Shown here piece by piece: positions 9,009 through 17,862 of a stretch of 64,000 bases of DNA (positions are counted from its first letter, which is position 1; every line of letters starts with the position of its first letter). Source of the DNA: Roseomonas sp. E05. GTDB taxonomy: Bacteria; Pseudomonadota; Alphaproteobacteria; Acetobacterales; Acetobacteraceae. The stretch is from the NCBI RefSeq assembly GCF_030063475.1, contig NZ_JASIRT010000011.1, forward strand, positions 1 to 64,000. Reading direction: 5' to 3'. The translations under genes and the position numbers were made by a program. Below the pieces are notes generated by a model that did no database searches, had not been told where the DNA came from, and was given only the letters and a program-made list of their open reading frames with translations.

Positions 9009-9248
9009 ATGGCCGACGACGACAAGCAGAACCGCGACGCGATGAACCCGGACGACAGCGGCACCATCCGCAAGTCGCATCTCGGCGATGCCGAGCAGCA
9101 GGAAACCGCCAGCGGCACCATCCGTCAGCCGATCCAGCCGGGGGAAGTGCAGCCGGGCGAGACGAACGAGCTGGCGCAGACCCTGGGCGGGCCGGTGGAT
9201 GTCTTCCCCGCCGGCGGGCGCCGCAAGACGCCGCAGTCCGGCGCCTGA
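9009..9248 (+). CDS. Small acidic hydrophilic protein (4 of 4)
   Basis: A 79-residue protein with a strong GGAAGGAGG site before the ATG at 9009. The N-terminus (MADDDKQNRDAMNPDDSG) is very acidic; the middle contains two similar pieces (SGTIRKSHLGD and SGTIRQPIQPG) and the C-terminus is basic. The internal near-repeat is the only structural feature visible. It closes the four-gene run and is followed by a hairpin repeat that could end the transcript. Confidence 0.65.
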   Translation: MADDDKQNRDAMNPDDSGTIRKSHLGDAEQQETASGTIRQPIQPGEVQPGETNELAQTLGGPVDVFPAGGRRKTPQSGA

Positions 9249-9254
9249 GCCCTC

Positions 9255-9320
9255 GGGGGAGGCGCCGCCTCTCCCCCGAACCCCCTCCGCCGGGGTGACC
9301 GTGTCACCCCGGACCCCGCC
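9255..9320 (-). repeat. GC-rich double-hairpin repeat, copy A
   Basis: Two dyads are visible. The first is a GGGGGAGGCG arm against a CGCCTC-TCCCCC arm at 9255-9277. The second is a perfect 10-bp stem (CCGGGGTGAC with GTCACCCCGG, 3-nt loop) at 9290-9312, flanked by GGACCCCGCC. The same pattern, a GGCGGGGTCC edge followed by two or more hairpins, recurs at about 12.9, 31.0, 32.45 and 35.0 kb; this copy is inverted relative to those. It may act as a terminator for the small-protein operon. Confidence 0.75.
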
Positions 9321-9402
9321 ATCAGGGGGATAGCCTCTTGGCGTTCGCGGCGCGGTTCCGCATAACCACCGGCCATGATCGTTGCCGCCGGTGCCCTCTT
9401 CC

Positions 9403-10509
9403 ATGTCCCATAACAGCTTCGGCCACCTGTTCCGCGTCACCTCCTGGGGCGAAAGCCACGGGCCGGCGATCGGCGGCGTGGTGGATGGCTGCCCGCCCGG
9501 CATCCCCCTCAGCGAGGCCGACATCCAGCCTTTCCTGGACCGCCGGCGGCCCGGCCAGTCCAAGTTCGTCACCCAGCGGCAGGAGCCGGACCAGGTCCGT
9601 ATTCTCTCCGGCGTCTTCGAGGGCATCACCACCGGCACGCCGATCTCCCTGCTGATCGAGAACCAGGACCAGCGCAGCAAGGACTACGGCGAGATCAAGG
9701 ACCGCTTCCGCCCCGGTCATGCCGACCTGGCCTATCACCTGAAATACGGCCTGCGCGACTACCGCGGCGGCGGCCGCTCCAGTGCGCGGGAGACGGCGGT
9801 GCGCGTCGCCGCCGGCGCCATCGCCCGCAAGGTGCTGGGCGCCGGCGTCACCATCCGCGGCGCCATGGTCGCCATGGGGCCGCTCGGCATCGCGCGCAGC
9901 CGCTTCGACTGGGCCGAGGTGGAGCGCAACCCCTTCTTCTGCCCCGACCCCGGCGCCGTGCCGCTCTGGGAGGAGAAGCTGGCCGCCACCCGCAAGGCGG
10001 GCTCCTCCCTCGGCGCCGTCATCGAGCTGGTGGCGGAGGGCGTGCCGGTCGGCCTCGGCGCGCCGCTCTACGGCAAGCTGGACGCCGACCTCGCCGCCGC
10101 GCTGATGAGCATCAATGCCGTCAAGGGCGTGGAGATCGGCGAGGGCTTCGCGAGCGCCGCCCTGGACGGGGAAGGCAATGCCGACGAGATGCGGATGCGG
10201 CCGGACGGCGAGGTGGAATTCCTCTCCAACCATGCCGGCGGCGTTCTGGGCGGCATCTCCACCGGCCAGCCCGTCGTGGCGCGCTTCGCGGTGAAGCCCA
10301 CCTCCTCCATCCTGACGCCGCGCCGCTCGGTGGACCGCTTCGGCCAGGAGGTGGAAGTGCTGACCAAGGGCCGGCATGATCCCTGCGTCGGCATCCGGGC
10401 CGTGCCGGTGGGCGAGGCCATGCTGGCCTGCGTGCTGGCCGACCACCTGCTGCGCCACCGGGCCCAGAACCCCGATGCGCCGGAGCGCCCCCGCCTGCCG
10501 CGCAACTGA
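9403..10509 (+). CDS. aroC: Chorismate synthase
   Basis: A 368-residue protein that begins [20 protein letters not shown], the highly conserved N-terminus that fixes the start at 9403 rather than the in-frame codon at 9382. It also has [20 protein letters not shown] and, near the C-terminus, [18 protein letters not shown], the three family signatures. It removes phosphate from EPSP to give chorismate using reduced FMN (EC 4.2.3.5), the last shikimate step. It follows the small-protein cluster and a hairpin repeat, so it is probably transcribed separately. Confidence 0.96.
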   Translation: MSHNSFGHLFRVTSWGESHGPAIGGVVDGCPPGIPLSEADIQPFLDRRRPGQSKFVTQRQEPDQVRILSGVFEGITTGTPISLLIENQDQRSKDYGEIKDRFRPGHADLAYHLKYGLRDYRGGGRSSARETAVRVAAGAIARKVLGAGVTIRGAMVAMGPLGIARSRFDWAEVERNPFFCPDPGAVPLWEEKLAATRKAGSSLGAVIELVAEGVPVGLGAPLYGKLDADLAAALMSINAVKGVEIGEGFASAALDGEGNADEMRMRPDGEVEFLSNHAGGVLGGISTGQPVVARFAVKPTSSILTPRRSVDRFGQEVEVLTKGRHDPCVGIRAVPVGEAMLACVLADHLLRHRAQNPDAPERPRLPRN

Positions 10510-10605
10510 CCGTGAAGCGGCCTGCTGAGTAAAATTCGTGCATCGACTTGACCCCTCCGAAACCGGTCTGGATAGCGGGACGGTCCGTTTGGCGGAGGAT
10601 TCCCC

Positions 10606-11805
10606 ATGCTTCGCGCTGTCGATGACACTCCTGACGCCTGCCGCGGCTTTCTCGCCCTTGCGGGAGAAGCATCCTGGCAGCGCCGCATGGCCGATCTGGC
10701 CGTCCGGGCGACCTCGCAATCCTGGCGCGGCCGCGCCACCCAGCAGCGGCACGCGCTGGAACTGATCCTGGCGCGCCTCGCGGGCCAGCGGCAGGCGCCG
10801 CGCCTCGGCCGTGCCGAGCGCCTCGTCCTGGCGCTGGCCCGCGAGGCGGTGGCCCTGGCCGATACCCTTCCCCAGGAGCCGCGCACCCGGCTGCGGGAGC
10901 GCCTGCTGCAGGGTCTGACCGGCGAGGCCACCCTGATCCCTCTCTTTCACCTGCTGCGCGAGGCCGCGCGCCAGCGCGAGCGCGGCTTCACCGTCCGCTT
11001 CACCGGCCTGACCGAGAACACGCCCTATGACCTGCTGCTGGAGCGGGAGGGCGTGCAGGCGGAGCTGGTCTGTGAGACGCTCTCGGCGGAGGAAGGCCGG
11101 CAGGTGCCGCGAGGCGACTGGTGCCGGCTGATGGATGGCATCAATCCCGACCTGCAGACCTGGCTCGCCGCCCATCCCGGCCGCTACCTGCTGAAGATGA
11201 CGCTGCCCGAGGGCATCCAGGGACCGGAGCAGCTCGCCGAACTCCAGCAGCGGATCAGCGCCATGCTGGCCGACCGCAAGCGGCAGGATGCCAGCGCCGC
11301 TGCCGTGCTGAAGCTCGATCCCTTGATGCTGGCCGGCGCCCAGGCCGCCGGACAGGGCCTGCCGGAGCGGCTGCGCAACCAGTTCGGCCCCGATGCGCAA
11401 CTGGCGGTGACGGCCGACCCTGCGGGGGGCAGCGTCTTCGTCATGGCGGCCCGGGCGGGGCGGGAGAATGCGGTGGCCGGCGCCATCGTCCGCCGGCTGG
11501 AAGCTGCCGCCGAAAGCCGGCTTTCCGGCACCCGCGCCGGCATCGTCTCGGTGTTCCTGGAGGATGTGGAGCGCCCCGAGTGGCGCAGCCTGCGCGAGAC
11601 GCTGGAGGTGGAGGGCGCCGTGCGGCGCTTCTTCACCACGACCAAGGCGGCCCGCATCACCGCCGTCGCCTGCGCCACGCGGATGGAGATGTTCGGCATG
11701 GCCCCGCCGGACGCGGCGGAGCAGGGAGAGCTGCGCTTCCGCAACCAGGCGCATCCGGCGGCAAAGCTGTCCGCGCTGCAGCCCGCCATCCTCTCATTCT
11801 CCTAA
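10606..11805 (+). CDS. Conserved-looking hypothetical protein
   Basis: A 399-residue soluble protein with an Arg- and Ala-rich helical N-terminal half and a mixed C-terminal half. The segment GFTVRFTGLTENTPYDLLLE, followed by a QAELVCETLS strand, looks like a nuclease-like or restriction-endonuclease-fold core in which YDLLLE and ELVCET supply acidic residues, but this is only a visual impression. No signal peptide or membrane span is present. A GCGGAGGATTCCCC stretch upstream of the ATG at 10606 offers a ribosome binding site. I do not recognise the family. It stands alone between aroC and a small ORF. Confidence 0.65.
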   Translation: MLRAVDDTPDACRGFLALAGEASWQRRMADLAVRATSQSWRGRATQQRHALELILARLAGQRQAPRLGRAERLVLALAREAVALADTLPQEPRTRLRERLLQGLTGEATLIPLFHLLREAARQRERGFTVRFTGLTENTPYDLLLEREGVQAELVCETLSAEEGRQVPRGDWCRLMDGINPDLQTWLAAHPGRYLLKMTLPEGIQGPEQLAELQQRISAMLADRKRQDASAAAVLKLDPLMLAGAQAAGQGLPERLRNQFGPDAQLAVTADPAGGSVFVMAARAGRENAVAGAIVRRLEAAAESRLSGTRAGIVSVFLEDVERPEWRSLRETLEVEGAVRRFFTTTKAARITAVACATRMEMFGMAPPDAAEQGELRFRNQAHPAAKLSALQPAILSFS

Positions 11806-11955
11806 ACAGCGAACTACCAGGCTGAAATCCAGATATAAATATAAAGTGAAGGTTTCTGAGGCCCAATCGTAAAGTTTCGTCGTTCTGCTGCCACTTTTTA
11901 GGTCATGCTGCGTTGCATGGTTCTTACAACCACCGTGCCGCACACGAGAGCGCCC

Positions 11956-12102
11956 ATGTCCGAGCGTGAAATGGAAGCCAAGCTGCTGGAGCTTGATCGG
12001 CTGCTGAACGACCCCGAGGTGCAGATGGACCCGCACCGCGTCTGGTCGTTGCTGCAGGAGATCGCCGGCGCCACGAAACTGGCGGTGCCGCGCCCGGCTT
12101 AG
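11956..12102 (+). CDS. Small hypothetical protein (48 aa)
   Basis: The reading frame opens at 11905, but the likely start is the ATG at 11956. The 48-residue product (MSEREMEAKLLELDRLLNDP at its N-terminus) is a charged amphipathic helix with no membrane segment. The 150 bp before it is notably AT-richer than its surroundings, which suits a promoter. It converges on tlyA with only 4 bp between the stops. Function unknown. Confidence 0.55.
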   Translation: MSEREMEAKLLELDRLLNDPEVQMDPHRVWSLLQEIAGATKLAVPRPA

Positions 12103-12106
12103 CCCC

Positions 12107-12847
12107 TCAGCCCTCGCGCCGGGCGGCAATCAGGAATTCCCGGTTGCCCTCCGGCCCGAGGATTGGGCTGGGTTCGATCCCCAGCACCGTCCAGCCGGGC
12201 AAGGTTCCCCACCAGTCGCGAACCCGCTCGCAGACTTCGTCATGCACCGCCGGGTCGCGCACCACCCCGCCCTTCCCCACCTTCTCCGGCCCCGCCTCGA
12301 ACTGCGGCTTGATCAGCGCCACCGCCCAGGCATCGGGCGCGGCCAGCCCCAGCGCCGCCGGCAGCACGGTGGCCAGCCCGATGAAGCTGGCATCGCAGAC
12401 CACCACCCCCGGCGCCTCCGGGATCAACCCGGCATCCAGGCGGCGGGCATTGGTCCGCTCCAGCACCGCGACGCGCGGGTCGCTGCGCAGCTTCCAGGCG
12501 AGCTGCCCGTGCCCGACATCCACCGCGTAGACCTTCGCGGCCCCGTGCTGCAGCAGCACATCCGTGAAGCCGCCGGTGGAGGCGCCGACATCGACGGCGA
12601 CGCGCCCCTCGGGCGAGAGGCCGAAATGGGCCAGGGCATGGGCGAGCTTCATGCCGCCGCGGCTGACCCAGGGGTGCTCCTGCCCCTTCACCTCCAGCGG
12701 CGTGTCCTCCGCCACCGGCTGGCCGGCCTTCTCCACCCGCCGGGTGTCCGAGAACACCTTGCCGGCCATGATCAGGGCCTGGGCCTTGGCCCGCGACTCC
12801 ACCAGGCCCCGCTCGACCAGGGCCACATCCGCACGCTGCTTGGGCAT
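12107..12847 (-). CDS. tlyA: TlyA-family rRNA 2'-O-methyltransferase
   Basis: A 246-residue protein. An N-terminal S4 RNA-binding domain (RADVALVERGLVESRAKAQ) precedes an FtsJ-type methyltransferase domain with the SAM motif VDVGASTGGFTDVLL, then YAVDVGHGQLAWKLR, and a KPQFE motif typical of TlyA. In other bacteria TlyA methylates ribose of 16S and/or 23S rRNA and affects capreomycin susceptibility. The start is the ATG at 12847; the longer open frame reads into the repeat and dxs. It lies downstream of dxs on the same strand, separated by a hairpin repeat. Confidence 0.9.
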   Translation of the reverse strand: MPKQRADVALVERGLVESRAKAQALIMAGKVFSDTRRVEKAGQPVAEDTPLEVKGQEHPWVSRGGMKLAHALAHFGLSPEGRVAVDVGASTGGFTDVLLQHGAAKVYAVDVGHGQLAWKLRSDPRVAVLERTNARRLDAGLIPEAPGVVVCDASFIGLATVLPAALGLAAPDAWAVALIKPQFEAGPEKVGKGGVVRDPAVHDEVCERVRDWWGTLPGWTVLGIEPSPILGPEGNREFLIAARREG

Positions 12848-12880
12848 GTCTCTCGATCCAGGACCGCGCCCCACGAAAGG

Positions 12881-12938
12881 CGGGGTCCGGGGGGATACTA
12901 TCCCCCCGGCCGGGGTTCCAGGGGGCAGCGCCCCCTGG
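12881..12938 (-). repeat. GC-rich double-hairpin repeat, copy B (dxs-tlyA spacer)
   Basis: After the GGCGGGGTCC edge, a perfect 11-bp stem (CCGGGGGGATA with TATCCCCCCGG, 1-nt loop) spans 12887-12909. A second 9-bp stem (CCAGGGGGC with GCCCCCTGG, 3-nt loop) spans 12918-12938. Placed 3 bp after the dxs stop, it probably attenuates or ends dxs transcription before tlyA. Confidence 0.75.
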
Positions 12939-12941
12939 CGC

Positions 12942-14915
12942 TCACGCGCGGGCCGGCTGCGCGCTGGCCGCGTCGCCCAGCGCCGCCACCGCCGCCGCCA
13001 CGATGGAGCGCGCCGAAAGGCCGGCGGCCTCGTACTGGGCCTTCGGGCTGTCGTGGTCGATGAAGGCATCCGGCAGGGTCATCGGCCGGAACTTCAGCCC
13101 GGCGTCGAAGGCACCCTTCCAGGCCAGATGCTGCATGACCAGGGCGCCGAAGCCGCAGACCGAGCCTTCCTCGATGGTGATCAGCACCTCGTGCTCGCGC
13201 GCCAGCCGCTCGACGAGAGGGGTGTCCAGCGGCTTGGCGAAGCGGGCATCGGCCACAGTGCAGGAGAGGCCGCGCGCACTCAGTTCCTCGGCCGCCTTCA
13301 GGCATTCCTGCAGCCGTGCGCCATAGCTGAGGAGCGCGATCTTGGTACCTTCCCTGATCACGCGGCCCTGGCCGATCGGCAACACCGTGCCGCGCGCCGG
13401 CACGGCTTCCAGCCCGAAGCCCTCACCGCGCGGGAAGCGGAGGGCGATCGGCCCGGCGTCATGCGCGGCGGCGGTGGCCACCATGTGCGCCAGCTCCACC
13501 TCGTCGGCCGAGGCCATCAGCACCATGTCCGGCAGGCAGCCGAGATAGGCGATGTCATAGGCGCCGGCATGGGTGGCGCCGTCGGCGCCGACCAGCCCGG
13601 CGCGGTCCAGCGCGAAGCGGACGGGCAGCTTCTGCAGCGCCACGTCATGCACCACCTGGTCATAGGCGCGCTGCAGGAAGGTCGAGTAGATCGCCACGAA
13701 GGGCTTCATCCCCTCGGTCGCCATGCCGGCGGCGAAGGTGACGGCGTGCTGCTCGGCGATGCCGACATCGAAGGTGCGCTTCGGGAAGCGCTTGCCGAAG
13801 GCGTCCAGCCCCGTGCCCGAGGGCATGGCGGCGGTGACGGCGACGATGCGGTCGTCCTGCTCCGCCTCGGCGATCAGCGACTGGGCGAAGACCTTGGTAT
13901 AGGTCGGCGGTCCCGGCGGCGCCTTGGCCTGGGTGCCGGTGACGACGTTGAACTTGCTGACGGCGTGGTACTTGTCGGCGCTCGCCTCGGCGGGGGCATA
14001 GCCCTTGCCCTTGCGGGTGACGACGTGCAGCAGGATGGGCGCCCCCTCCTCCGCGTCGCGCAGGTTGCGCAGCAGCGGCAGCAGGTGGTCCATGTTGTGC
14101 CCGTCGATCGGGCCGACATAGTAGAAGCCCAGCTCCTCGAAGAGCGTGCCGCCGGTCAGCATGCCGCGGGCGAACTCGTCGGCGCGGCGGGCGGCGCGCT
14201 CCAGCGGCGCCGGGAAGCGGCGGGCCACCTTGGCCATCACCTCGCGCAGCGAGAGGAAGGGCCGCGAGGAGATCAGCCGCGACAGATAGGCCGACATGGC
14301 GCCGACCGGCGGCGCGATGGACATGTCGTTGTCGTTCAGCACCACGATCAGGCGGGATTTCATGGCGCCGGCGTTGTTCATCGCCTCATAGGCCATGCCG
14401 GCGCTCATCGCGCCGTCGCCGATCACCGCGATGACGTTGCGGTCGTCGCGAAAACCACCCTGGCGCTTCAGGTCGCGCGCCACCGCCATGCCCAGCCCGG
14501 CCGAGATGGAGGTGGAGGAATGCGCGGCGCCGAAGGGGTCGTATTCACTCTCGCTGCGGCGGGTGAAGCCGGAGAGGCCGCCGCCCTGGCGCAGGGTGCG
14601 GATGCGGTCGCGCCGGCCGGTCAGGATCTTGTGCGGATAGGCCTGGTGGCCGACATCCCAGAGCAGCCGGTCCTTCGGCGTGTCGAAGACGGCATGGATG
14701 GCGACCGTCAGCTCCACCACGCCGAGCGAGGCGCCGAGATGGCCGCCGGTCTGGCTGACCGCATGGATGGTCTCCGCGCGCAGCTCATCGGCGATCTGGC
14801 GGAGCTGCTCGGCCGAGAAGTTCTTCAGGTCGGCCGGGACGCGCACCCGGTCCAGCAGCGGGGTCGCCGGCGGCTGGTTGGGAGGCAGCCGGGCGGGATT
14901 CGAGGGATTCGCCAT
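12942..14915 (-). CDS. dxs: 1-deoxy-D-xylulose-5-phosphate synthase
   Basis: A 657-residue transketolase-family enzyme of normal length. It has the thiamine diphosphate motif [18 protein letters not shown] ending in NDN (about residues 165-200), an early [13 protein letters not shown] segment, and the catalytic Glu motif [15 protein letters not shown] near residue 383. It condenses pyruvate and glyceraldehyde-3-phosphate, the entry to the MEP isoprenoid route (EC 2.2.1.7). Its ATG overlaps the ispA stop by one base (TGATG), so the xseB-ispA-dxs genes are a translationally coupled operon. Confidence 0.96.
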   Translation of the reverse strand: MANPSNPARLPPNQPPATPLLDRVRVPADLKNFSAEQLRQIADELRAETIHAVSQTGGHLGASLGVVELTVAIHAVFDTPKDRLLWDVGHQAYPHKILTGRRDRIRTLRQGGGLSGFTRRSESEYDPFGAAHSSTSISAGLGMAVARDLKRQGGFRDDRNVIAVIGDGAMSAGMAYEAMNNAGAMKSRLIVVLNDNDMSIAPPVGAMSAYLSRLISSRPFLSLREVMAKVARRFPAPLERAARRADEFARGMLTGGTLFEELGFYYVGPIDGHNMDHLLPLLRNLRDAEEGAPILLHVVTRKGKGYAPAEASADKYHAVSKFNVVTGTQAKAPPGPPTYTKVFAQSLIAEAEQDDRIVAVTAAMPSGTGLDAFGKRFPKRTFDVGIAEQHAVTFAAGMATEGMKPFVAIYSTFLQRAYDQVVHDVALQKLPVRFALDRAGLVGADGATHAGAYDIAYLGCLPDMVLMASADEVELAHMVATAAAHDAGPIALRFPRGEGFGLEAVPARGTVLPIGQGRVIREGTKIALLSYGARLQECLKAAEELSARGLSCTVADARFAKPLDTPLVERLAREHEVLITIEEGSVCGFGALVMQHLAWKGAFDAGLKFRPMTLPDAFIDHDSPKAQYEAAGLSARSIVAAAVAALGDAASAQPARA

Positions 14916-15823
14916 CAGGACCTCCGGGCAATGGTATAGGCGGCCAGCATTCGCAGCAGATCGGCGCGCTCACCGAAACTGTCGAGATGCGCCGCAGCCT
15001 GCTCCGCCAGCCTTTCGGCCTGCACCTTTGCGCGATCAAGGCCGAGCAGCCCCACCAGGGTCGCCTTGCCGGCCTCGGCGTCCTTGCCGGTGCGCTTGCC
15101 GGTCTCGGCGGCGCTGGCGGTGGCGTCGAGGATGTCGTCGGCGATCTGGAAGGCGGCACCCAGTTCGCGGCCATAGGCGCAGAGGGCATGGCGCTGCTGC
15201 CCCGGCGCCTTGCCGAGGACGGCCCCCGCCTCGGCCGAGAACTCGATCAGCTTGCCGGTCTTGAGCAGCTGCAGCCGGCCGATGGCGGCCTCGCTCGGGG
15301 CCTCGGCGCCCTCCTCGGCCAGCATGTCCAGCATCTGGCCGCCGCACATGCCGCGCGGGCCGGCGGCCTGGGCCAGGCGCAGGCACAGTTCCGCCCGCAC
15401 GGCGGGATCGGAATGCGTGTCCTCATGCGCCAGCACAGCGAAGGCCTGCGCCTGCAACGCGTCGCCGGCGAGGATCGCGGTGGCCTCGTCGAAGGCCTTG
15501 TGCACCGTGGGCTTGCCGCGGCGCAGGTCGTCATTGTCCATCGCCGGCAGGTCGTCATGCACCAGAGAATAGGCGTGCAGCATCTCGATGGCGGCGGCGA
15601 CCCGCAGCGCCGAGGTGCGGGAGACGCCGAACTGCGCCGCCCCCTCCAGCACCAGGAAGCCGCGCATCCGCTTGCCGCCGCCGAGCGCGGCATGGCGCAT
15701 GGCGGCATAGAGCCGCGCCTCCGGCCCTTCCTCGGCCGGCAGCAGGGTGTCGAGCGCGTGCTCGATCTCGGTCACGGCGGCGCCGAGCGCCGTGGCGAGC
15801 GGGGAGGCCTGGAGTTCCGACAT
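14915..15823 (-). CDS. ispA: Polyprenyl (farnesyl) diphosphate synthase
   Basis: A 302-residue trans-prenyltransferase with both aspartate-rich motifs: [13 protein letters not shown] (near 91, first DDxxD-type motif) and QIADDILD (near 225). GGKRMRGFL at about 53 binds diphosphate. The [17 protein letters not shown] spacing is that of the bacterial farnesyl/geranylgeranyl group, and ispA is the usual gene beside dxs and xseB. It makes C15 (or C20) prenyl diphosphates for quinones, bactoprenol, hopanoids or carotenoids; chain length cannot be read with certainty. Confidence 0.92.
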   Translation of the reverse strand: MSELQASPLATALGAAVTEIEHALDTLLPAEEGPEARLYAAMRHAALGGGKRMRGFLVLEGAAQFGVSRTSALRVAAAIEMLHAYSLVHDDLPAMDNDDLRRGKPTVHKAFDEATAILAGDALQAQAFAVLAHEDTHSDPAVRAELCLRLAQAAGPRGMCGGQMLDMLAEEGAEAPSEAAIGRLQLLKTGKLIEFSAEAGAVLGKAPGQQRHALCAYGRELGAAFQIADDILDATASAAETGKRTGKDAEAGKATLVGLLGLDRAKVQAERLAEQAAAHLDSFGERADLLRMLAAYTIARRS

Positions 15824-15825
15824 GG

Positions 15826-16080
15826 TCAGGTCAGGTCCCGCAGCGTGGCGCCCTCCGGCCCGCCGGACGGACCGGCGACGATCGCCTGCACCTTGCCCTC
15901 CGCCTCGGCCAGCTTGGCCTCGCAGTGGCGGCGCAGCGCGGCGCCGCGCTCATAGTCGGCGATCGCCTCTTCCAGCTTCGCCTGGCCGCCTTCCAGCTTG
16001 CGAACGATGGCATCCAGCTCCGCCAGGGCGGCCTCGAAGGACAGGGAAGCGACGTCCGTCTGGGGGGGCGTCTCGGGCAT
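15826..16080 (-). CDS. xseB: Exodeoxyribonuclease VII small subunit
   Basis: An 84-residue, mostly helical protein with the family core SFEAALAELDAIVRKLEGGQ and then LEEAIADYERGAALRRHCEA. It forms part of the multi-subunit single-strand-specific nuclease (EC 3.1.11.6) with XseA, which is not in the window. The xseB-ispA-dxs order is widespread in proteobacteria. It starts 33 bp after the HDAC-like gene and ends 2 bp before ispA. Confidence 0.93.
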   Translation of the reverse strand: MPETPPQTDVASLSFEAALAELDAIVRKLEGGQAKLEEAIADYERGAALRRHCEAKLAEAEGKVQAIVAGPSGGPEGATLRDLT

Positions 16081-16113
16081 GGCGCAGGAACCTCGGAGCA
16101 GGGTATCGGCAGG

Positions 16114-17043
16114 TCAGGCGTGCATCAGCGCGCGCACATGGCTGGCGGCGGAAGCCGCCAGCGCGTCCAGATCATAGCCGCCTTCCAGCGTGGAGACGAC
16201 CCGGCCGCCGCAGGCGCGCTCCGCGAGGCGGCAGATTTCCGCCGTGATCCATTCGAAATCCGGCTCGCGCAGGCGGAGCTGCGCCAGCGGATCGCGCGCA
16301 TGGGCGTCGAAGCCGGCCGAGATCACAATCAGGCCAGGAGCGAAATCCTGCACCGCCGGCAGCAGGCGCTCCGCCCAGGCGGCGCGGAACGCCTCGCCCG
16401 TGGCGCCCGGCGGCAGCGGGGCATTGAACACATTGCCGACGCCACGCTCCGTGGCCTCCCCTGTGCCGGGGTAGCAGGGCGACTGGTGCGTCGAGGCAAA
16501 GAGGATGCCGGGGTCGCGCTCCACCACGGCCTGGGTGCCGTTGCCGTGGTGCACGTCGAAGTCGAGGATGGCCACGCGCCCGATGCCATGCGCGGCCTGG
16601 GCGTGGCGGGCCGCCACCGCGGCATTGGCGAAGAGGCAGAAGCCCATCGGCCGCCGCGGCTCGGCATGGTGGCCGGGCGGGCGCACGGCGCAGAAGGCGC
16701 GCCGCACCTCGCCCCGGCAGACGGCATCCACCGCCGCCACCCCCGCCCCGGCGGCGCGCAACGCGGCCTCGGCGCTGCCGGCGGCCATGCCGGTATCGCC
16801 GTCCAGCGGCACCCATTCGCCCTCGGCGGGGCGGATGTCGAGGAGGCCGCGCACATAGGCCTCCGGATGCACGCGGCAGAGCTGCTCCAGGCTGGCGCGC
16901 GGCGCCTCCTCGCGCAGCAGATGGGCGAACTCCTCCGCTTCCAGGGCGGCCAGCACCGCGCGCAGCCGGTCCGGGCATTCCGGATGGTCCGGGCCGTTGG
17001 AATGCCCGAGGCAGGCGTGGTGCGAGACCAGCAGGACGCTCAT
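16114..17043 (-). CDS. Histone deacetylase superfamily protein (AcuC/AphA-like)
   Basis: A 309-residue amidohydrolase. It has the His-His pair in RPPGHHAE (about 121), the zinc site in DFDVHHGNGTQ (about 163), later acidic and Gly motifs (SAGFDAHARDPL), and the terminal EGGYD loop. Bacterial members deacetylate acetylpolyamines, acetoin-related substrates or protein lysines; the substrate here is unknown. It overlaps the upstream TusA-like gene by 4 nt (17040-17043) and leads into xseB, so it sits at the head of the isoprenoid operon. Confidence 0.92.
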   Translation of the reverse strand: MSVLLVSHHACLGHSNGPDHPECPDRLRAVLAALEAEEFAHLLREEAPRASLEQLCRVHPEAYVRGLLDIRPAEGEWVPLDGDTGMAAGSAEAALRAAGAGVAAVDAVCRGEVRRAFCAVRPPGHHAEPRRPMGFCLFANAAVAARHAQAAHGIGRVAILDFDVHHGNGTQAVVERDPGILFASTHQSPCYPGTGEATERGVGNVFNAPLPPGATGEAFRAAWAERLLPAVQDFAPGLIVISAGFDAHARDPLAQLRLREPDFEWITAEICRLAERACGGRVVSTLEGGYDLDALAASAASHVRALMHA

Positions 17044-17294
17044 TTGGCCGGTTTCTCTCCGGCTGGGTCCTCCCGCCGCCGCAAGGTGAAGCGGTACAGC
17101 CCCGCCACCTCGCTGAAGGAGACCAGCGCATGGCCGGTCTCCCGGCTATAGGCCTGAAAATCCTTCACGCTCGCGGGATCGGTCGCCAGCACGGTCAGCC
17201 TGGCGCCGGGCGGCAGGCCACGCAGCACCTTGTTGGCCTTCAGCACGGGCAGCGGGCAGGTCAGCCCCTGCACATCGAGGGTGGTCTCACTCAT
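17040..17294 (-). CDS. TusA/SirA-family sulfur carrier
   Basis: An 84-residue protein beginning with VQGLTCPLPVLKANKVLRGL. The CPLPVLK segment is the CPxP motif that carries the persulfide cysteine in TusA proteins, and the downstream LTVLATDPASVKDF strand-helix completes the small fold. TusA relays sulfur for tRNA thiolation or molybdenum-cofactor sulfuration, while paralogues serve other sulfur transfers. Its stop overlaps the start of the HDAC-like gene, and no other sulfur-relay genes are nearby, so the physiological partner is unclear. Confidence 0.9.
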   Translation of the reverse strand: MSETTLDVQGLTCPLPVLKANKVLRGLPPGARLTVLATDPASVKDFQAYSRETGHALVSFSEVAGLYRFTLRRREDPAGEKPAK

Positions 17295-17337
17295 GGGCGG
17301 ACTGCACCACCGCCGAAGGCCGCGCGCAAGCCTCCGC

Positions 17338-17727
17338 TCACAAGCCCCGCACCCGCTCGGCCAGCACGCGCTGCGCCGCCATGGCAGCCCCCGTGCCGCG
17401 CCGGAAGCTGAAGGCCAGCGGCTCGGCGCCGCCGCGGTCCCAGACCTTCAGCTCCTCGTCGAAATCGGCCGTGCCGCCGGCCTCCACCGAGAAGCGGTAG
17501 ATCGCCTTGTAGGGAACGCTCACCACCTCGGTCTTGGACCCGGTGACGCCCTGGCGGTCCAGCAGCATGATGCGCCAGTCGGTCAGCGCGAAACCGTCCC
17601 GCACGGTGCGGAAGGCCGCCAGCACCTCTTCCCCCGGGAGCAGCGCCTCCTGAAAGCGCGGTCCGAGATCCTTCGGCTCCACCTGCCCGGCATCGCCGGT
17701 GATCGCACCCAGAAGCCTGCCCAGCAT
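17338..17727 (-). CDS. Bacterial PH-domain protein
   Basis: A 129-residue protein whose central part (FQEALLPGEEVLAAFRTVRD, then ALTDWRIMLLDRQG and VVSVPYKAIYRFSVEAGGTA) matches the bacterial pleckstrin-homology-like fold. These proteins are thought to scaffold or bind peptides; their job is mostly unknown. It has no signal peptide or membrane segment. It lies 43 bp upstream of the TusA-like gene on the same strand and may be the first gene of the operon. Confidence 0.8.
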   Translation of the reverse strand: MLGRLLGAITGDAGQVEPKDLGPRFQEALLPGEEVLAAFRTVRDGFALTDWRIMLLDRQGVTGSKTEVVSVPYKAIYRFSVEAGGTADFDEELKVWDRGGAEPLAFSFRRGTGAAMAAQRVLAERVRGL

Positions 17728-17838
17728 CGCCCGCCTCCCCTCTGCCGATCATCGGGATATGGGTCGGCCAGAGGCACAAGGCCAGGGGCCAGGGAAGGCG
17801 CCACCCTCCCCCGGATCCCGCCCTTCGTTGACGGCCTC

Positions 17839-17854
17839 CCTACTGGAAGGTAGG
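17839..17854. promoter_or_regulatory. Candidate TetR operator
   Basis: CCTAC (17839-17843) and GTAGG (17850-17854) form a perfect inverted repeat with a 6-nt spacer, ending 8 bp before the TetR start. TetR-family repressors commonly bind such dyads over their own promoter, so autoregulation is likely. Confidence 0.5.
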
Positions 17855-17862
17855 CAAACCGG

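Noticed and set aside
12564-14939. 791-codon open frame on the plus strand
   Set aside because: It is the shadow of dxs and tlyA.
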